Shown one piece after another: positions 13,101 through 27,208 of a DNA stretch of 64,000 nucleotides; positions within the stretch are counted from its first letter, which is position 1; every line of letters starts with the position of its first letter. Made by a program: the position numbers and the translations under genes. The stretch comes from Eopsaltria australis (taxonomy: Eukaryota > Chordata > Aves > Passeriformes > Petroicidae), in contig JAVTVJ010000076.1 of the NCBI GenBank assembly GCA_034509425.1, positions 6,448,001 to 6,512,000 on the forward strand, read 5' to 3'. The notes under the pieces are model-generated. The model was not told the origin of the DNA, ran no database searches, and was given only the letters and a program-made list of their open reading frames with translations.

Positions 13101-16100
13101 AGAGCCAAAATGCTCCTAATTATGATGTGGAGAAAAAATTACCACTGAATTTACTCTTAAGTTTACAATGCCTTAAATCTAATGAAATAGAGACAACGCC
13201 TGGGGTTTCTTTACTTTTAGTTGCATGTATTTGAGTAGCTGTGCCCTGATAAAATTCTCTGCTTGCCAGTATGTAGTTGAAAGTGTGATCATATTTGGAG
13301 AACATTGCATAGACCTTGGAGCATAAATTTGCATGAAAGGCTTAATTTTGTCATTTTTCTTGCTTATTCATTTGTGTAATTTCTTTGCAGAAGCTTTAAA
13401 ACAGGCATTTTTCATCTCTGTCTCTTTGTTGTTGCCATACTTTTTCTTCCTGATCTATAATGAATTTTTTGGCAGATTTGGATTTACTTATGTGAGGTAG
13501 CACACTTATTTTCAATAATTTAAAAAAATTGGCAAAATATCTTTCCTCACAGTTCAAGGAGGGAATTGCCACAGGAAACAAAATTACCTCTGAAACTTGT
13601 ACTCCCTGAGAGAATGCTTCGAAATCTGAAAGATCATGGTACTATTTGATAAAAAAAACATTGGATTAAGCCCTTGCAGGGTTCACTTACCAGACTAATT
13701 ATGGAGCAAATAGTAAGAATGTTCATTTATTGAGTCTGAAATAGCTTCACATTGTCTGCTCTAAGTATGTCTTGATTCTATCACAAGAACAGTACAGACC
13801 AGACAGGGTTGTCTGTACCTTGGTATGCCTTTCTATGATGGAAGTCTTCAAGGAAATTTGTAGTTATTTGATCTGTAAATTTAAACCACTGTCTTCTGGC
13901 AGAAATCATTGTCACTTTGAGAGTTTATTTCCATGCTGGGGAATGTTGATGTAATCTTTAAACCTCTACAATTGAATTTTTGTTTTATCCTATGTCTTTT
14001 ACTACCAGAAGTGCATTTCATTGTATTGTAGGAAGGTACAGATAGCTTTTTTTTTTACTGTTCTTGTGGAGGCTGTGGTAAATGTAAACACAGACAACAG
14101 GAATGCATAAGGTCCTTATTACAGATCATAAAACCTGATACCTAGATTAGGAAAGTAAGAGAAACCAAATGGAGAGGATAAGGCAGCACATACAATAATA
14201 ATTTTCCAAATTTAAAATGAGATTGAAACCCTGTGAAGAAATGAACCATTATCTTGATATTCTAACTTCTTTTTTCACAGTGGAGTCTTCTAACATAATT
14301 CATCTCTTGACACCAATGCTCAGCTTAAAGTTAAAGTGTATCTGACATGATGCAAGCTTGCAAACTGGAATTTACATAAATACCTAATTGATATTACCTT
14401 AAACCTTAACAAAAGAAAGCAGTTGCTGCATTTCCTCTATTATCTTGGGAATGATACTCAGAAGGGGACAAAATAACTAAGATAAACATGGATTTCAAAT
14501 TCTGTACTCCCCTTCTATTTTGTCATCTTTTCTGCTTTCCCAGTAAATATTACTTACAGTACAGAATTCATTCTTCCAAGCTGAAGTTTGTCCAAGAACG
14601 TTGCCATTTGAAAAGTGAGGGGAAACGACCTAGGGTAGAAATAGCAGAAGAAATAGCACTAGGTAAAGAAAATAGAAAACCTGAGCAATAATTGGGAAGA
14701 TTTATCAGACATATGTCTTCTTGTCCAAATACAGCTTTCCTGAAAATGTGTTTTAAAAATAAAACCAACAGCTGTTTTCTGTAGGAAAATGTTGCAGTCT
14801 TCTTACATTACTGTTTTTTAGATTATGTTACAAAGGTACTCCAGCCCACTCAGCATTAGTTATAAAATGCTTTGACACCAGTACTCTGCCTAAAGTTCAA
14901 GGACATTTAAAGTTTTTCACAATTTGCATAAATTATTCATTTCTGTTTGTAGACTAAGGTGTTGATCCTTCAGCTTGTTCCCATTGGACTCAACTGTAAT
15001 TCCTTTTTAAGCTCTAGCTAATTGTACCCTTTTAATGTTTTATATGCGTAATTCAGTAGGAAAAATAGGGGCAAAAAAGGATCACTGACAAATCAGGTCG
15101 TGACAGTGGTGAGGGAAACCCCTGTTGTATAAGATAAGGCTCTGTTTAAATTCATAGCCAACATACTGAATAAAAGAGAATGGCAGGCTTTGGGAGTCTT
15201 TTTTCGAGACAGTCCTGCTCTTCATTTCCATTTTGTAATGTGAAGGCTTGCCATGGTGGTGATATTTTGAGACATCCAATTTAGTTACCTATTGATAGAC
15301 ATTACAGATCCTCTTTGGCTTTAATGACATCCACAACTCTTGTTAGGTAGAAATTACTGAGAAAGCAGATGATTCTCTTCATACCTGTTGTGGCCTATCA
15401 GTGTTACTCTGAAATATTTGCTTTTTCTGTCTGAAAGGAAGCCTTTGGTTGCTACTCTTGTCCTACCTACTGTACCTCCCCATCAACACCACCACCACCT
15501 CACATACTTTTTCAATGTGTCTTAAAGTCACAGAAAGAAGGATGGGCATTTTATTTGCTGTTGTGATTTTTTGAAAATCTGCTTGCCATGGCTGCAATTA
15601 ATGCTAATCGTTAAAAGCTCTGGAAATACAACTGTGAATTAACAACTACTTAATAATGTACTTAATTTTAGAATTGGAAAAGAAAGTCTCTTCTCTGAGC
15701 CTTCATGGATCTTACATTTATTCTGCTTTCTCACAGAAGTCTAGTAAACAAGTGTTAATCCTTGGAAAATTTCCTTACAGGCCATTGGTCTATCTTGATT
15801 TCTGGTTTCAGTCATGTATTATTTACAGGGATAACCTCCCTCCTAGACTTTAGCTGAAGTTCATGCTCAAGCATGAATTTGGGCCTGCTATAACAAGTCT
15901 GTGCTAGGTATGACCAGTTTTGAAGGATGTACTTGGCTGACCTTCCTGCCAAAGAGTACTGAGAGCAATGTACTGTGCAGTCCTGACAGTTCCTCAGTCA
16001 GATCAGGAATATATAAGGAAATCTCGGACAATCTTGCTCATTTTTGCCTTTCATACAGCAAGGTGTCATAAGAACATGTGACATATATCTGTCTGTATGT

Positions 16101-17749
16101 GTTCTTCTTTCCATGCTGGCATTCATATATCTGAAGATGGTGGTGGTACCTGCTCATAATGCTGTAAAATCTTGTTTCGTGTACTTTAGAGTATTTAAAA
16201 ATTGTCTATGCAGTGTTTAAGACTGCATGTAAAAGTGGAAATTAAAGCAACAGTCCACAGAAAAGAACATTCAGTTGTATTGTCTTCCACAGTAGCTTTT
16301 CATTTCTGTCTTGGGTTGAACTTTATCTTCCAAACTTGGATTTTTGTCTTTCAGTACAGTATCGGTCATACAAAACTATTATGTGTGTCATACACTTTGT
16401 TAGCCTTTTCTCATTAAATGTAGATGATGTCGTATCTATTGCTGTGACATTTCTTTTCTAAGACCAGGAAAAAGGCATCATAGTAGTACCGTGTAACACC
16501 GTACTCTTAAATATTAAGCCAAGGTTGACAGTGTAGCTTTAGTAATTTCCACAGACATGCTATTTTAAGGTGATACATTCTCCATGCAAGTATATAGCAA
16601 AAACTTCATAGGATTTATTATGTGTGTTTTTTTCCCTATTAACAACTTGGTTGATTTCAGTGCAATAAACCAGATTTGTAGAGTGTAAATGAATCATATT
16701 TTTAATAGTGCACTCTATAAATTCATATAAATGAATTTTTATCCTTTTTTACTTCTCCCTCATTCACTTAATTTTACATCAAGCTTCAGTTCCTTTTTGA
16801 TTATGTGTGTGTAGTTGTTTGCAGAGCTGTACCATGTCTTTGAAATGAGAGGGATTTTGGAAATAAAGAACGTTGTTGATTACCATTAATGTTTAATCTG
16901 TTGGTAGTATTAGATTTTTTTTCTTTATGAAGCAAATTCAATTAAAAGTAAAGAGAGTAGCTTTTGGTTTGTTGGTTTTGGGGGGTTTTTTTGGTAAATG
17001 AAATAATGGGAGCCCTTTCTCCTGAACAAGGGAAATTTTGCAGCACATTATTGTTGGGTTGGGAACACTCCAGAGAGAGCAGCTGGCAACCTGTTGTGAT
17101 TGTGATGAATGAGACCACATGTGTATATTTGGGTACACATTCAATTGTTCTTGCTTCTTGGGCTTGCTTTTCACAGACATCATTTCCATGATAGCAAATG
17201 TATCTTACAAGTCCTTTTGAGTAGCCCTTAAATAAAAAGCAGACTGTAAAACTGTTGATATTTTCAAGTTAATATCGCCTAATGACTTAGAATAAAAAAC
17301 TGAGTCAGCACTTCATTTTTCTTTAAATGGCCCACCAATAATAATAATTCTTTATGAAAATAACTAAAAACACCTTTATATTTAATATGTTAAGCTGCAT
17401 ATTATACTTCATATTATCCATGTTTTCAGAATTTATTTCTTATCAGCACATTCCCATGACATTTGTTCTTGCAAAATACTTGACTCTGCTTCCTCCCACC
17501 TCATTTTGTGTTTATGAAGTTCACTTTAATTCTTCTGTGACTATTCTGATTAAAAAGAAGTCGATTTTAAAAAATGTTGTAATGTTACTAAGAAAAGATT
17601 TTGAGGCTGATGTGTAATGCCTGAGTGTCATGACAGACAGTGGGCTGCATCTGACACAGACAGGTCTGATTTATAAATCTTCTGGTTTTTAACTACATAA
17701 AAGCACCTAAAATTGTTATTGTTGAAATATGTTTGTTTCCTGTTGAGAT

Positions 17750-18110
17750 CTGTGAATCCAGAGTTAGATGCATGTACCCTGTGCCCAGGGTTCGTGCTGA
17801 GATCCTGATAACGGGACCAGTTGTGGAAGGGAAGGACACCCCTGCCCAGATCTCCAAGGTGCCCAATGCCCTGGAGGTGAATTGCCTGGGAGGCCTGAGC
17901 CCCCTTGGTGACCTCTGCCCTCAACATCCTTCTGTCTGCCCAGCCCCAAACTAAGTGAGGCAAGCTGTCACTTCTCTGCAACCAGAGGGCTCTGTGGGAG
18001 AAGGGAGAAAGAAGGAAAAAGGTTACACTGGGACAAGAGGAGCAAGGGCTCTTTTTCTTTCCCTTTCCTCCTCCCACTGCACCTTCCAGCACAGCCAGAG
18101 TTCTCTAGGG
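17750..18110. other. GC-rich patch within AT-rich intron
   Basis: Base composition switches abruptly at about 17750 to GC-rich sequence (runs such as cccctgcccagatctcc and ggaggcctgagccccc) and returns to AT-rich after about 18110. CpG is scarce, unlike the patch at 30.84 kb. A 154-codon minus-strand frame and a 73-codon plus-strand frame overlap here, but GC-rich DNA carries fewer stop codons and neither translation resembles a known family. It may be an unrecognised old repeat, a processed fragment or a conserved regulatory block. Confidence 0.4.
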
Positions 18111-18126
18111 ACAGTTCTCTAGGGAC
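18099..18126. repeat. 14-bp tandem duplication
   Basis: The unit agttctctagggac is present twice, head to tail and identical, at the 3' edge of the GC-rich patch. It is a simple tandem duplication. Confidence 0.8.
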
Positions 18127-20805
18127 AGGCCACACTGAGCAGGGGTTGTATAGGAAGAAGGGTGTAATAACATGAAAGATTAGAAGTACTGCAGTACTCA
18201 GGGCTGTTGTAGGAGCGCTGGCGTGGGTAAAGCCTTTCTTGATGTATGTGGTGGTGTTGCAAGGACAGAAGAACCATTGGGGTCACCAGTGATGTCCGTG
18301 TTACAGAACTCTGTGTACTGGGTGTGCATCCTTCACTGTGCTCTGAATAACATAATGCACATGTTCTCCCTGTGCTCCTCCTGAGCTGGAGAAGGACATC
18401 CCCATGTAGGGATGGATGTGGATGTTGGGCAGCAAGCAGCAGAGGTGTAGTCCGTTTTGATGTGAAGGTATCTGCAATTGAAGTCTCATAAGATCAGGGG
18501 GATGGTTTGTCTTAGTGCTGCTGAAGAGTGTAGGTTCTCTGTTCTTAGTGAAAATTTGACCTTTATAATTCCCCCAAAGGTGAGCCAGCAGGGAGGAGAA
18601 GATGGAGACAGTTTCTCAGTCTTCAGCTGAGACACTGTACAGGTGACAGACTAGTACTTTTATATTAGTATTAAATATTGAGGAAAATCTTGATTTGCAC
18701 ACTTACAGAATATATTTTATATGCTTTTTTCCCATGGCTGACATGAATTTATTTAAATCCTAAGCAAATGTTTCAACTTTGAAAATAAAACCTCTCCTGG
18801 TTATGGCATGAATTTCGAAAGATGAATAAAAGCTTCTCATACTGGTTTTGTGTTTTGGGTTTCTTTTACACTCTTCTTCACACCCTTTTCCCCCTACCCC
18901 CCACTTCTTCATGTTTAGCCATGTCTGTCTGGCTAATTGTTTGTTTAGTTTTAGCATTTCATATTGGGTGCTTAGATATTCTTGAGTGTAACACTCTACA
19001 GATTCCTAGTCAGGTATAGCCAGTCAGTTCATCATCTTATTTCTCTGCCTGTTTTTTTTTTTTTTTCCATGGGACATTATGAGCTGCCTAAGAGATTGAG
19101 TTAATTCAGTGGAGATCAAACTAAAATTCTTGATACTGACATAACTGGCAAAATCTTCTGGTGCCTGTGTTCTCAGGGAAAAATATTGAAGGAAAAGACT
19201 CAAGGCCCGAGTAGGTGGACATTTAACTTATCAGGTGTATTTGGACTAACTCAAGAGCTCATAATGGGAAAAAAAGAATTTTTCAGCAATGACTTAGAGG
19301 TCAAGATATGCAAGTATAACATCATAGTTGCAAAAAACAGGCTATGTAATTCCTTGCAGAAATTGGAACAAACAGCAAAGTGTTCTTCAACTGTGAAAGT
19401 TAACAGAGAGAAAGGAGAATGCAAGGGTGACCTCTGCAAGGTCCAGATGGTATAAAGGATAGAAATTCTTTGGGAATGGTTCAAAACCTAAGTAGCAGTT
19501 CATGAATGCAGACAAGGCAGTTAAGGCAAGCCAGATACTTGTTCCTTCTTAAAGGATCTGTTCCAGTACTTTCTAGAAAATGTGCTTATTTCCTTAAATC
19601 TCTTAAGGAAGTTGAGAAGGGATAAAGCCATATTATTGGAGACTGACACATCTTGTGAAAACATTTAAGAAGATGAAAAAATAACTAAGAGGTGGAGTTC
19701 CATCAGCATACCTTCAGCATTGTATGTTGGTTAACTACGAGGACTTTTTCAGTCCTGTTCTTTTAAGAAAATCTGAGTTTTGTTTCCATGTTTGTTTTTT
19801 ACCTCTTTCAAAATGATTGAGATTGCCTCAAGTTTATTGTGAGAAACTGTAGTATTTAGCAATCTGTATTCTGAGTTTCAGAGCTTTAAACCATAAAATT
19901 TAACATCCTGCCATTGGTAGCAATTACTGCTAGTTGCATCAGGAGAAAGTAAAAAGAGATACTTAGCTGTCTTCACATGATTGTTCTCTGGGACTGTCAC
20001 CTGTGGGACTGTTGATGCTGAATCTGAGTAACCCCTATGCCCTTGAGAAAGTAATACAAATGGAAAGAAATATTTTTTTCTAGACAGGTTTGTACCACAT
20101 GCTTACATGAGAATGAAGTCTTAAGAGTTTTCAGAATGTCTTCCTGTTTCTTGCCCTCTTTTAGGGGTTAATTCTTATATTATGTTTCCATTGATTCTGC
20201 TTCAGCCCTTTGACTTCTATTTGAAAACAGTTTTGAGCAAAGACTCTGTCACAGTTGTAACAGAATTCAAAGCTTATAAATCAATCATCTGTTTGGGTCA
20301 CCTGAGACCTTGTCCTTGTAAAACAAAAAGCCAAAGAGCAGTTAAATCTAAACACTTGGCATTTCTTCTAAAATGTTGACTTTCAAATATCTACCCAAAT
20401 ATTTTTCATAGTTCTTGCAAATACTTTTTCTCCCACTTTAGTGGGAGAAGCTCAGTTCTTTTCTTGGCATTTTCTTTCTATTCCTAGTATTCTAAAGTGA
20501 ATTTTGTGTCTGAAAGTAGAGTTCTTTTGTTTTGAGACTGATCTTTCCATGTTTCAGGAAATTCAGTTTGCCATATTCAATTAAAAAATTTATTTTTAAA
20601 ATACATATGACTCTTGAGACTCAACTTCTTTTTCTTTGCTCTTGACCTGCTGCCTGCTGCATTCTGTATCTCATTTTATGGTTGCTGATTACATTGCAGT
20701 TCTGTGTAAGAGCAGTATTTTATCACTGTAGCTTCAATCCAGGTAATGGACTCACCTGGTCTTAAAGTCTCATTTTAAGCAGAACTTTCTTTGTTTTCCT
20801 TTCAG

Positions 20806-20867
20806 CCCAGTCATTGAAGGAGTTTGCTCGGCTCCTGATTGCTGTTGAAGAGGAGAGAAGACGACTG
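20806..20867 (+). CDS. ARHGAP42: ARHGAP42 (GRAF3) coding exon, BAR domain part 2 (probably exon 3)
   Basis: A 62-bp internal coding exon. The acceptor is a pyrimidine-rich stretch ending in ttcAG (AG at 20804-20805), and the donor GTAAGT starts at 20868. The first two bases (CC) complete the Ala codon begun by the G at 3514. The frame then reads QSLKEFARLLIAVEEERRRL and ends in phase 0. The charged EEERRRL stretch is consistent with the long helices of a BAR coiled-coil domain (approximately residues 84-104 of the protein). The match to ARHGAP42 is close; ARHGAP26 and ARHGAP10 have clearly different residues after the shared SLxEF core. It lies 17.3 kb downstream of the preceding exon and 29.4 kb upstream of the following one, on the same strand and with compatible phase. 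Confidence 0.94.
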
Positions 20868-22377
20868 GTAAGTTTGCTGGCACTCATCTTGTGTTGGGCC
20901 TCTCCTTGTGTAAAACAGTACACTTTTTTCTACTCCCCCAGAAGTAATTTTTTTAAGTTTATTTGTGTAGTAGAGGTTAAGTCTTTCATAAGAATTTTTG
21001 CAGGAATTCTTATGCCAAGGCAGAAATGTACTAACACAAACTACAGCAATTTTTAATAAACTGTTCAACCAAAGACTTTTGCATTGATTTAAAAATAGTT
21101 TTCTTTCAATTTCCTACCTCCCGGCTCCCTGACCCAAAATAATCTTTGAATGCTACTGTACCTTTCCCTTCCTGCAAAGAGCTTATACTGGAGATGTAGA
21201 TCTGTATTCATATTTCATGAAATACTCTTGAGTGTTGTCTAGTGAATGTATGCTATTAATCCAAGAATATAAGTGATAAGAAGAGAAAGCAAATTCATCA
21301 CCCCAGAGAAACTCTTGTACAGCACATTATGGATCAGAGTTGTCAGAGTCATCCATTGATATGGTGTCCTGATGCCGTTTGAATCTGCAGTGTGCTTTGA
21401 TTTTTACATTTCTATTCAAATATAGCTTTGTTAAAGAAGTTTTAAAAGTATTTTCTATGCAACTATTAAAAAAAAAAATCCAGGTAAGCAGTGAAGCTAT
21501 TTTTGTCCTTCCTTGAGAGAGTCATGAATAAAGGAATGAGCTAAGAATTCAATTCAGTAGGGGGATTTTTAAATATTGTAAAAGTTTAACTAGCTCTAAC
21601 CCATCCAATGACTATGTCTGTCCTGGTTTTCCTTCCTCTTACGGGTACTTAGGGTATTGAGGTAAGGCTTTTATGACTCAGATTGGAACAAATTTACTAA
21701 TTCAGAAAGAAGTTTATATAAAGTTGTCTTATCCTAGAAGTAAATAGCTGTAGTATTGCTCTCCCACTATCTCTGTTTAGATAAATATTTTACAGTGGCA
21801 GAATCATAACATATATTTATTACAGTTGCATAGTTAATATCACTTAAATGTATAAAAGTATAAAATTTTTTTGCTTCATGCTAAATATTTTTTCCTGGGT
21901 AGCTGGAAGAGTGAGGTGACTGTTCTATACCTACCACCTTAAAAGTTGGTTTGGAGAACACTTATTAATTCCTTAGTTAACCAATGTTTTTAAATTAATA
22001 GTTTTCCAGTTTAAGTTAAAGATTGTTATGAGCTAACTATTAGAAAAAGAAAAAGCAATGAATAGGTGAGGGGTTTATTTTTCAATTCATTAGTCTTTCA
22101 TAATATGTACAAATAATTGCCTATTCTTTTCCCTCTTCTTTTTCTCCTCAGAGGAGTCAATACCTTTTTTTTACTTGTAGAAGTTTATAGCCTTTCTTTG
22201 GTTTATAATTTAATCTTGCCATACAGTGTTTTTGTAAAAGATACAGGAAGGCCTTTAGCATAAAAGTTAAAAAATATAAATATTATTAAGTGAAAAAAGA
22301 CAGTCAGATGGAATGATACATTTTGTTCTGTGTCAATACGATTTCCATGGGAATGCATGGATTATATAGCTGATTGT

Positions 22378-22930
22378 GGTGAGTTGACCCTCGCTGGATT
22401 AGAGGTGCCCACCAAAGCTGCTCTGTCACTGCCCTCCTTATCTGGGCAGGGGAGGGAAAATATAGGGGAAGACACATGGGTTGAGATAAGGGCAGGGAGA
22501 GATCACTTTACAATTATTGTCATGAGCAAAACAGACTCATCTTGGGGAAATCTGTTTAATGACAATAAAATCAGAGTAGGGTAATAAGAAACAAAACCCA
22601 AATCTTAACAAAACTTCTTCCCTCCCCTCTCTTCTTTTGAGGCTTTACTTTAATCCCAGTTCTCTAATTCCTCCCTCCAGTGGCACTGGAGGGCAGGGAA
22701 TGAGGGCCTTCACCTCCTTCCTCTTCATGGCAAGGACTCCTCTCGCTCTTCCCTTGCTCCAGTACTGGTCCGTCCCTTGGGGGACGGTCCTCCATGAACT
22801 TCTCCAAAATTAATCCTTCCCATGTGCTGCTGTTCTTGACCTTCTCCAGCACGGGTCCTTTCCACAGGATTGAGTCCTTCAGAAAAAGGCTGCTGTAGTG
22901 TGGATCCCCACAGGGTGTTCATGTATGGAG
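22378..22930 (-). mobile_element. Probable avian endogenous-retrovirus LTR fragment
   Basis: A block unlike its surroundings. It begins tggtgagttgaccctcgctg and passes through ggttgagataagggcaggga and gcaaaacagactc. It ends in a GC-rich section with diverged ~43-46-bp repeats, each carrying a ctcca...ggtcc-like core, starting at about 22757, 22799, 22844 and 22890. From memory of bird genomes this resembles a long, common LTR family usually met as solo LTRs, here on the minus strand; I cannot verify this without a repeat library. No gag, pol or env coding sequence accompanies it, and the remnant is truncated and decayed. Confidence 0.5.
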
Positions 22931-25900
22931 AAGCTGCTCTTGACGGGAAATCATTTATAACCAGCATTTCACTCAGTTTGAAATAACCTCATTCTGCTTG
23001 CTTTCTCTGTCCAGAATGAGAACACTGAGGATACACAGTTTTCGTGGTAGTTATATGTGTATAAGAAAATTTATCAAACTTAGAATTTCTCTGGTTTTAA
23101 AAGGTTAGAGCTGCCTGATGGTGGAATTGGTTTAATTATTATCGGAAGAAAAGTATAACCTTTGTCAAAGATGTAGTTTTTTTATTCTGTAGTCTCTTAC
23201 TTATTTTTTCTACATGTCGTCATAGAATCCAGAGGTCCCTGTGAGGATCAGGGTGCCAAACAGATTCCTAGTATAAGATTTTGCCTGACAAAATTGTAAT
23301 TTAACTGTGGAATCTTCAGAGCACTTATGCTTGTTTCTGATGAAGTTTGGAGTGTTATGCATACACTTAGATTTCTCTGCTGGAAACGCTTCAAGTCAGC
23401 CAATTTGCAGATTAGTGATTATTTTGAACATAGTTCTTAACTGATGGAAAATCTTGAGGCATGGCATGCAGGTCTTTAAGAATTTGGTTTCCTTCTGCAT
23501 AAAAAGAGAAAACTTGCAAAAGCTACCAAAAAATAGGTTTGCTCTATCTGACGTTTTGTAGAAGGCTTGGAGAAAAACAGGTAGGCAATATTGTAGCTAT
23601 TTATGGATACACTTCATCATACTACTTTCAACTTTCTTTTAATTCTTGTAGCATACAACAGTAAAAGAGCCTGTTGTAACAGTGAATGCAGGATGTGCGA
23701 GAATATGAAATGACAGATACTAATTTTGCATACCAGCTCATAGCTTTGTTTTCCTGCCTTGAACTTTATTAAATTATGAGCATACATATAAGTACATTAA
23801 TCAGATTTGGATATGGAAAGTATATGTTCATATAACCAATTTATTTCTCATCTGATGCCTATTAAATTCTTTGTAAGACAAATTATATTTTTGTCTTGGT
23901 GAACACAATGTTGGAGTGCTTGTCCACTGAATGTATAAATGAAGTGTTTGCAATAGTCAGGGAAATAGTTTGAGAGATGTTTAGCAAGTCTTCTGTCCTT
24001 CTTGCATAAAGAACCAGAAGGAGCTTTTTTTTTATTTAGAAGAAGGTAATGAAACAAGACATTGTGAACAGTATTACTGGAAAAAACACTGAAGTATAAA
24101 GTTAAATGGAACTGTGTATCACATAAATACTCTGTTTTGTAAGGCTTTGTAACCATTATTTCTGGCAGCAGTAATAATATGGCAATTATTGCAAGTCAGT
24201 TTCTTTTATGCTTGTCTTTTGATGCTAGAAAGTTGACTAGTAGTCAGAAAAGAGCACATGCACCACACATTTCCCCTTAAAAAAATAAAGGAAAAAATAA
24301 CTCCTAAGATACCTTCTTTTATAATATACAGTCTTAGCTTTGATATCTGTCATTTTGTGGTGGTGGTAATTTAGTGATGCTGTTGGTAAATGGTGCATTA
24401 AAAAAACCCCAATCAAACAGCACTGCTCTTGGACTTCATACGTACTGTAAATAGAATAAATGTCAGATTCATCCCCACTGCATTTCCAATGACTTCAGCA
24501 GCAAGCCACCAGGGATGTAGAATAATGACCTCTATTTCCTAGTGTTTATTAGGGAACAATAGAGATGCTATAATTTAATCCCATGTGAATGTTTGAATCT
24601 TTATCAAGGGAACTTACTTAAAATAATTTCCTTCCTCTTTCACTGAATTTGCATTCTTTCTGTTAAATAAGTGATATATTTTATTTTAGAGATTCCTATT
24701 TTATTTATGCTTCCTATTCATTTGATATTGCTAGTAAAATTAATAGCAAACAGAAATTATTTTGGAGTAAAATAAAATGCTACTTCCTTTTCCTTTCATA
24801 GGATCATTCTGTGTTGCCATAAGTATAGATGAACTGGGTCATGCTACTGGTCCTAGAGATCCCCTATGAGTTTGAAGTATTGAATGAGTTCTCTTTAGTG
24901 TTAATGTTATCCTGCTGGAACTCCCTGATTATTTCTGAGAGTTTACTAAATCCAAGACTGAAATAGGCTCTTAATTCATACATTCCTTGCTATTTATCCA
25001 AGTTTTTTTGAGTTCTTGGCAGGTGATAAATGGTCCCAGAGCTTTTCCTTTCTGGCATCATGAATCAGTGAGATTCCTGACCAATATTAAATACTCCAGG
25101 GGATAGTATAAAAATTCTGAAGTGGATAGTTTTGTACTATGCTCGATGAATATTTTTATTTATAAAGTCTGCCTTTTTATATCTAATAATCTTCATGCTT
25201 CAGAGCGTATGTCATTTTTGTGGACTTTTTTCATATTAACTGGATGTTCTCATTGTGGTTCTGTATTTGCCCTCACACAAGGGGTCTGATGCTATCTGCT
25301 TCCAGGGAAAGCATCAAAATATTCAGTTTCAAAAGCTGCACTTGAAGAAAAATAAATGAGCTGTTAAAACCAGCTATCCATGGAATGGTACATAAAATCA
25401 GATACCATAGGGCACAGCATGTTGTTGAGCAGAATTAACCTTTTCCCTATAATGCAAAGTGCGTTACAGATTCCATCAGAAGGGTAAGCAGTCTCCTATC
25501 CACAGGGGCAGCTTATTACTCGGTTTATACAGTGGAAAAAAAACATTGCATATACTAGCACTCTGAGGCTGCAGAATAAACACTGGGCATTTTGTTTTCC
25601 ATGGTGTCTCTCTCAAATTGCAAAGAAGTAGTATTTGATGGTGTTTTGATATACTTGCTAAGTGATTTCAGTGTTTTTCACCTCTCATACAAGATTTAGC
25701 ATTTAAATTACTCTCCTTGGTAGGAGTCTGCTAGGAAGAACAGTGAAAGCATATTACTGTAAGTGAAGGAAAACACCACAAATAAAAGGACTTCTTTGAA
25801 GTACAACTGATTTTTTTTTTTTTTCTTTATTTTTGTTGTTCCTCCTACTCCCTCTTCCCCCACCATGTTTGCTGTTCAAAATTAAAAGCACCTGGATTTA

Positions 25901-27208
25901 GTATACTTAAGATGGCTGTACATCCTATTGAATCATTAAGGTAGTGTGGACTGTGTTGTTAACCTAACTTCTTTGGAAAGACTTTCTGAATTTCTGCATC
26001 AGATTACTAATTTGGAAATACCTCTTTGAGATTTTTATTGAAGAAGGATCAGTAAATCAGTACTGAATTTCTAAATTTTCTTACAAAAATTATTTTTACC
26101 TACATTTATCTATTTATTTTTTCACCTTTTCTTCCTCCAATTTCATCCCAGGAATAGCAACATATTTTATATTAATTATTTTATAATTCAGACAACATGT
26201 TTTATATTAATTACAGAAAAAATCCATGTCTTCGGTAAGGGAAATTCTGCAAGATAGGAAAACACTGATTTCAATGGTTTTGTAAAATTTTTAATATTTT
26301 ATTTTTTAACCATCAGCTTACTGTCCTCTGACAGGGTAAGTTTTAAAAATAATTGGGAAAATCACTGAAAACAAATCACATGCCTTCGTAAACCTTTTTG
26401 GGGAGCCCCCATTTTGAATACTTGCTATATGCATTTCTGACCAGAAAGTGTTATGTAGGCTATGAAAGATACAGCAAAAGGCAACAAGGAAGGCTTAACA
26501 CCTAGAAGCTGAGAATTAGAAGAGACTACAAGGAGGTCTTTTTGATTAGTTTTAGTTCAGACAAATCAGATCAATGTTATTTGGAGGCCTGTGATTCATT
26601 AATTGAAATTACATCTTTCAGCACACTCGAACTAGTCCTCAGCAATAGGTTAACACTTCAGCCCTTGAAATCAGATTTTTCTTCCGTTATTTTTCCCCTT
26701 GCTGATACACTTGTCAGTCTTACTTTGTAAGAATAAACCAGAACAAACATTGCCAAATTACTTGGAGACTGTTGCAGAAGCAAGAGTGTACTCAGTAGCA
26801 TTGCATGGTTTTCTTCTGTGTTTTAGCTCTGGAATGACTGGAAGAAATGTGCTACAGGGAATTTTATCTAATTAGCAGTTTGCAGAAGCAGCTTTGCCCC
26901 AAATCTCAGTCAGCCTTACATTCCATCTTCTTTCACTGTCAAAACTGGGAGGTTACTTATGGGGAGTTCAGCAACACTTAGAAGAATATTTCTGTATTCA
27001 TATTAATTGCATATTTGTAGAGTGTTTCTTGAACCTTTTGAGAAAAGATCTTCCCTGTTGTGCTGGAACAAGTGTTTATGTGACTGTGTGGTGAACATAA
27101 TTAGAGAAGTGATCCAGCTGGAAAAATAATCCCATTCGCACTAACTTTCTGTTACTTCTTTCCCATCACTTCAGTGCACACAAGGAAAATAAAGACCTTC
27201 TGGGCCAG

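Larger units (their letters stand above)
3515..20805 (+). other. ARHGAP42: ARHGAP42 intron, 17.3 kb
   Basis: A GT-AG intron (GTAAGT donor; ttcAG acceptor) between the first two BAR exons. It is AT-rich and notably poor in recognisable transposons. It contains a TA microsatellite near 4843, a 17-bp direct repeat near 5819/5858, a 21-bp palindrome at 10170-10190, a GC-rich patch at 17750-18110 and a 14-bp tandem duplication at 18099-18126. No RNA gene, coding exon or intact mobile element was recognised. The longest open frame (17628-18092, minus, 154 codons) falls within the GC-rich patch and resembles no protein I know. Confidence 0.85.
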
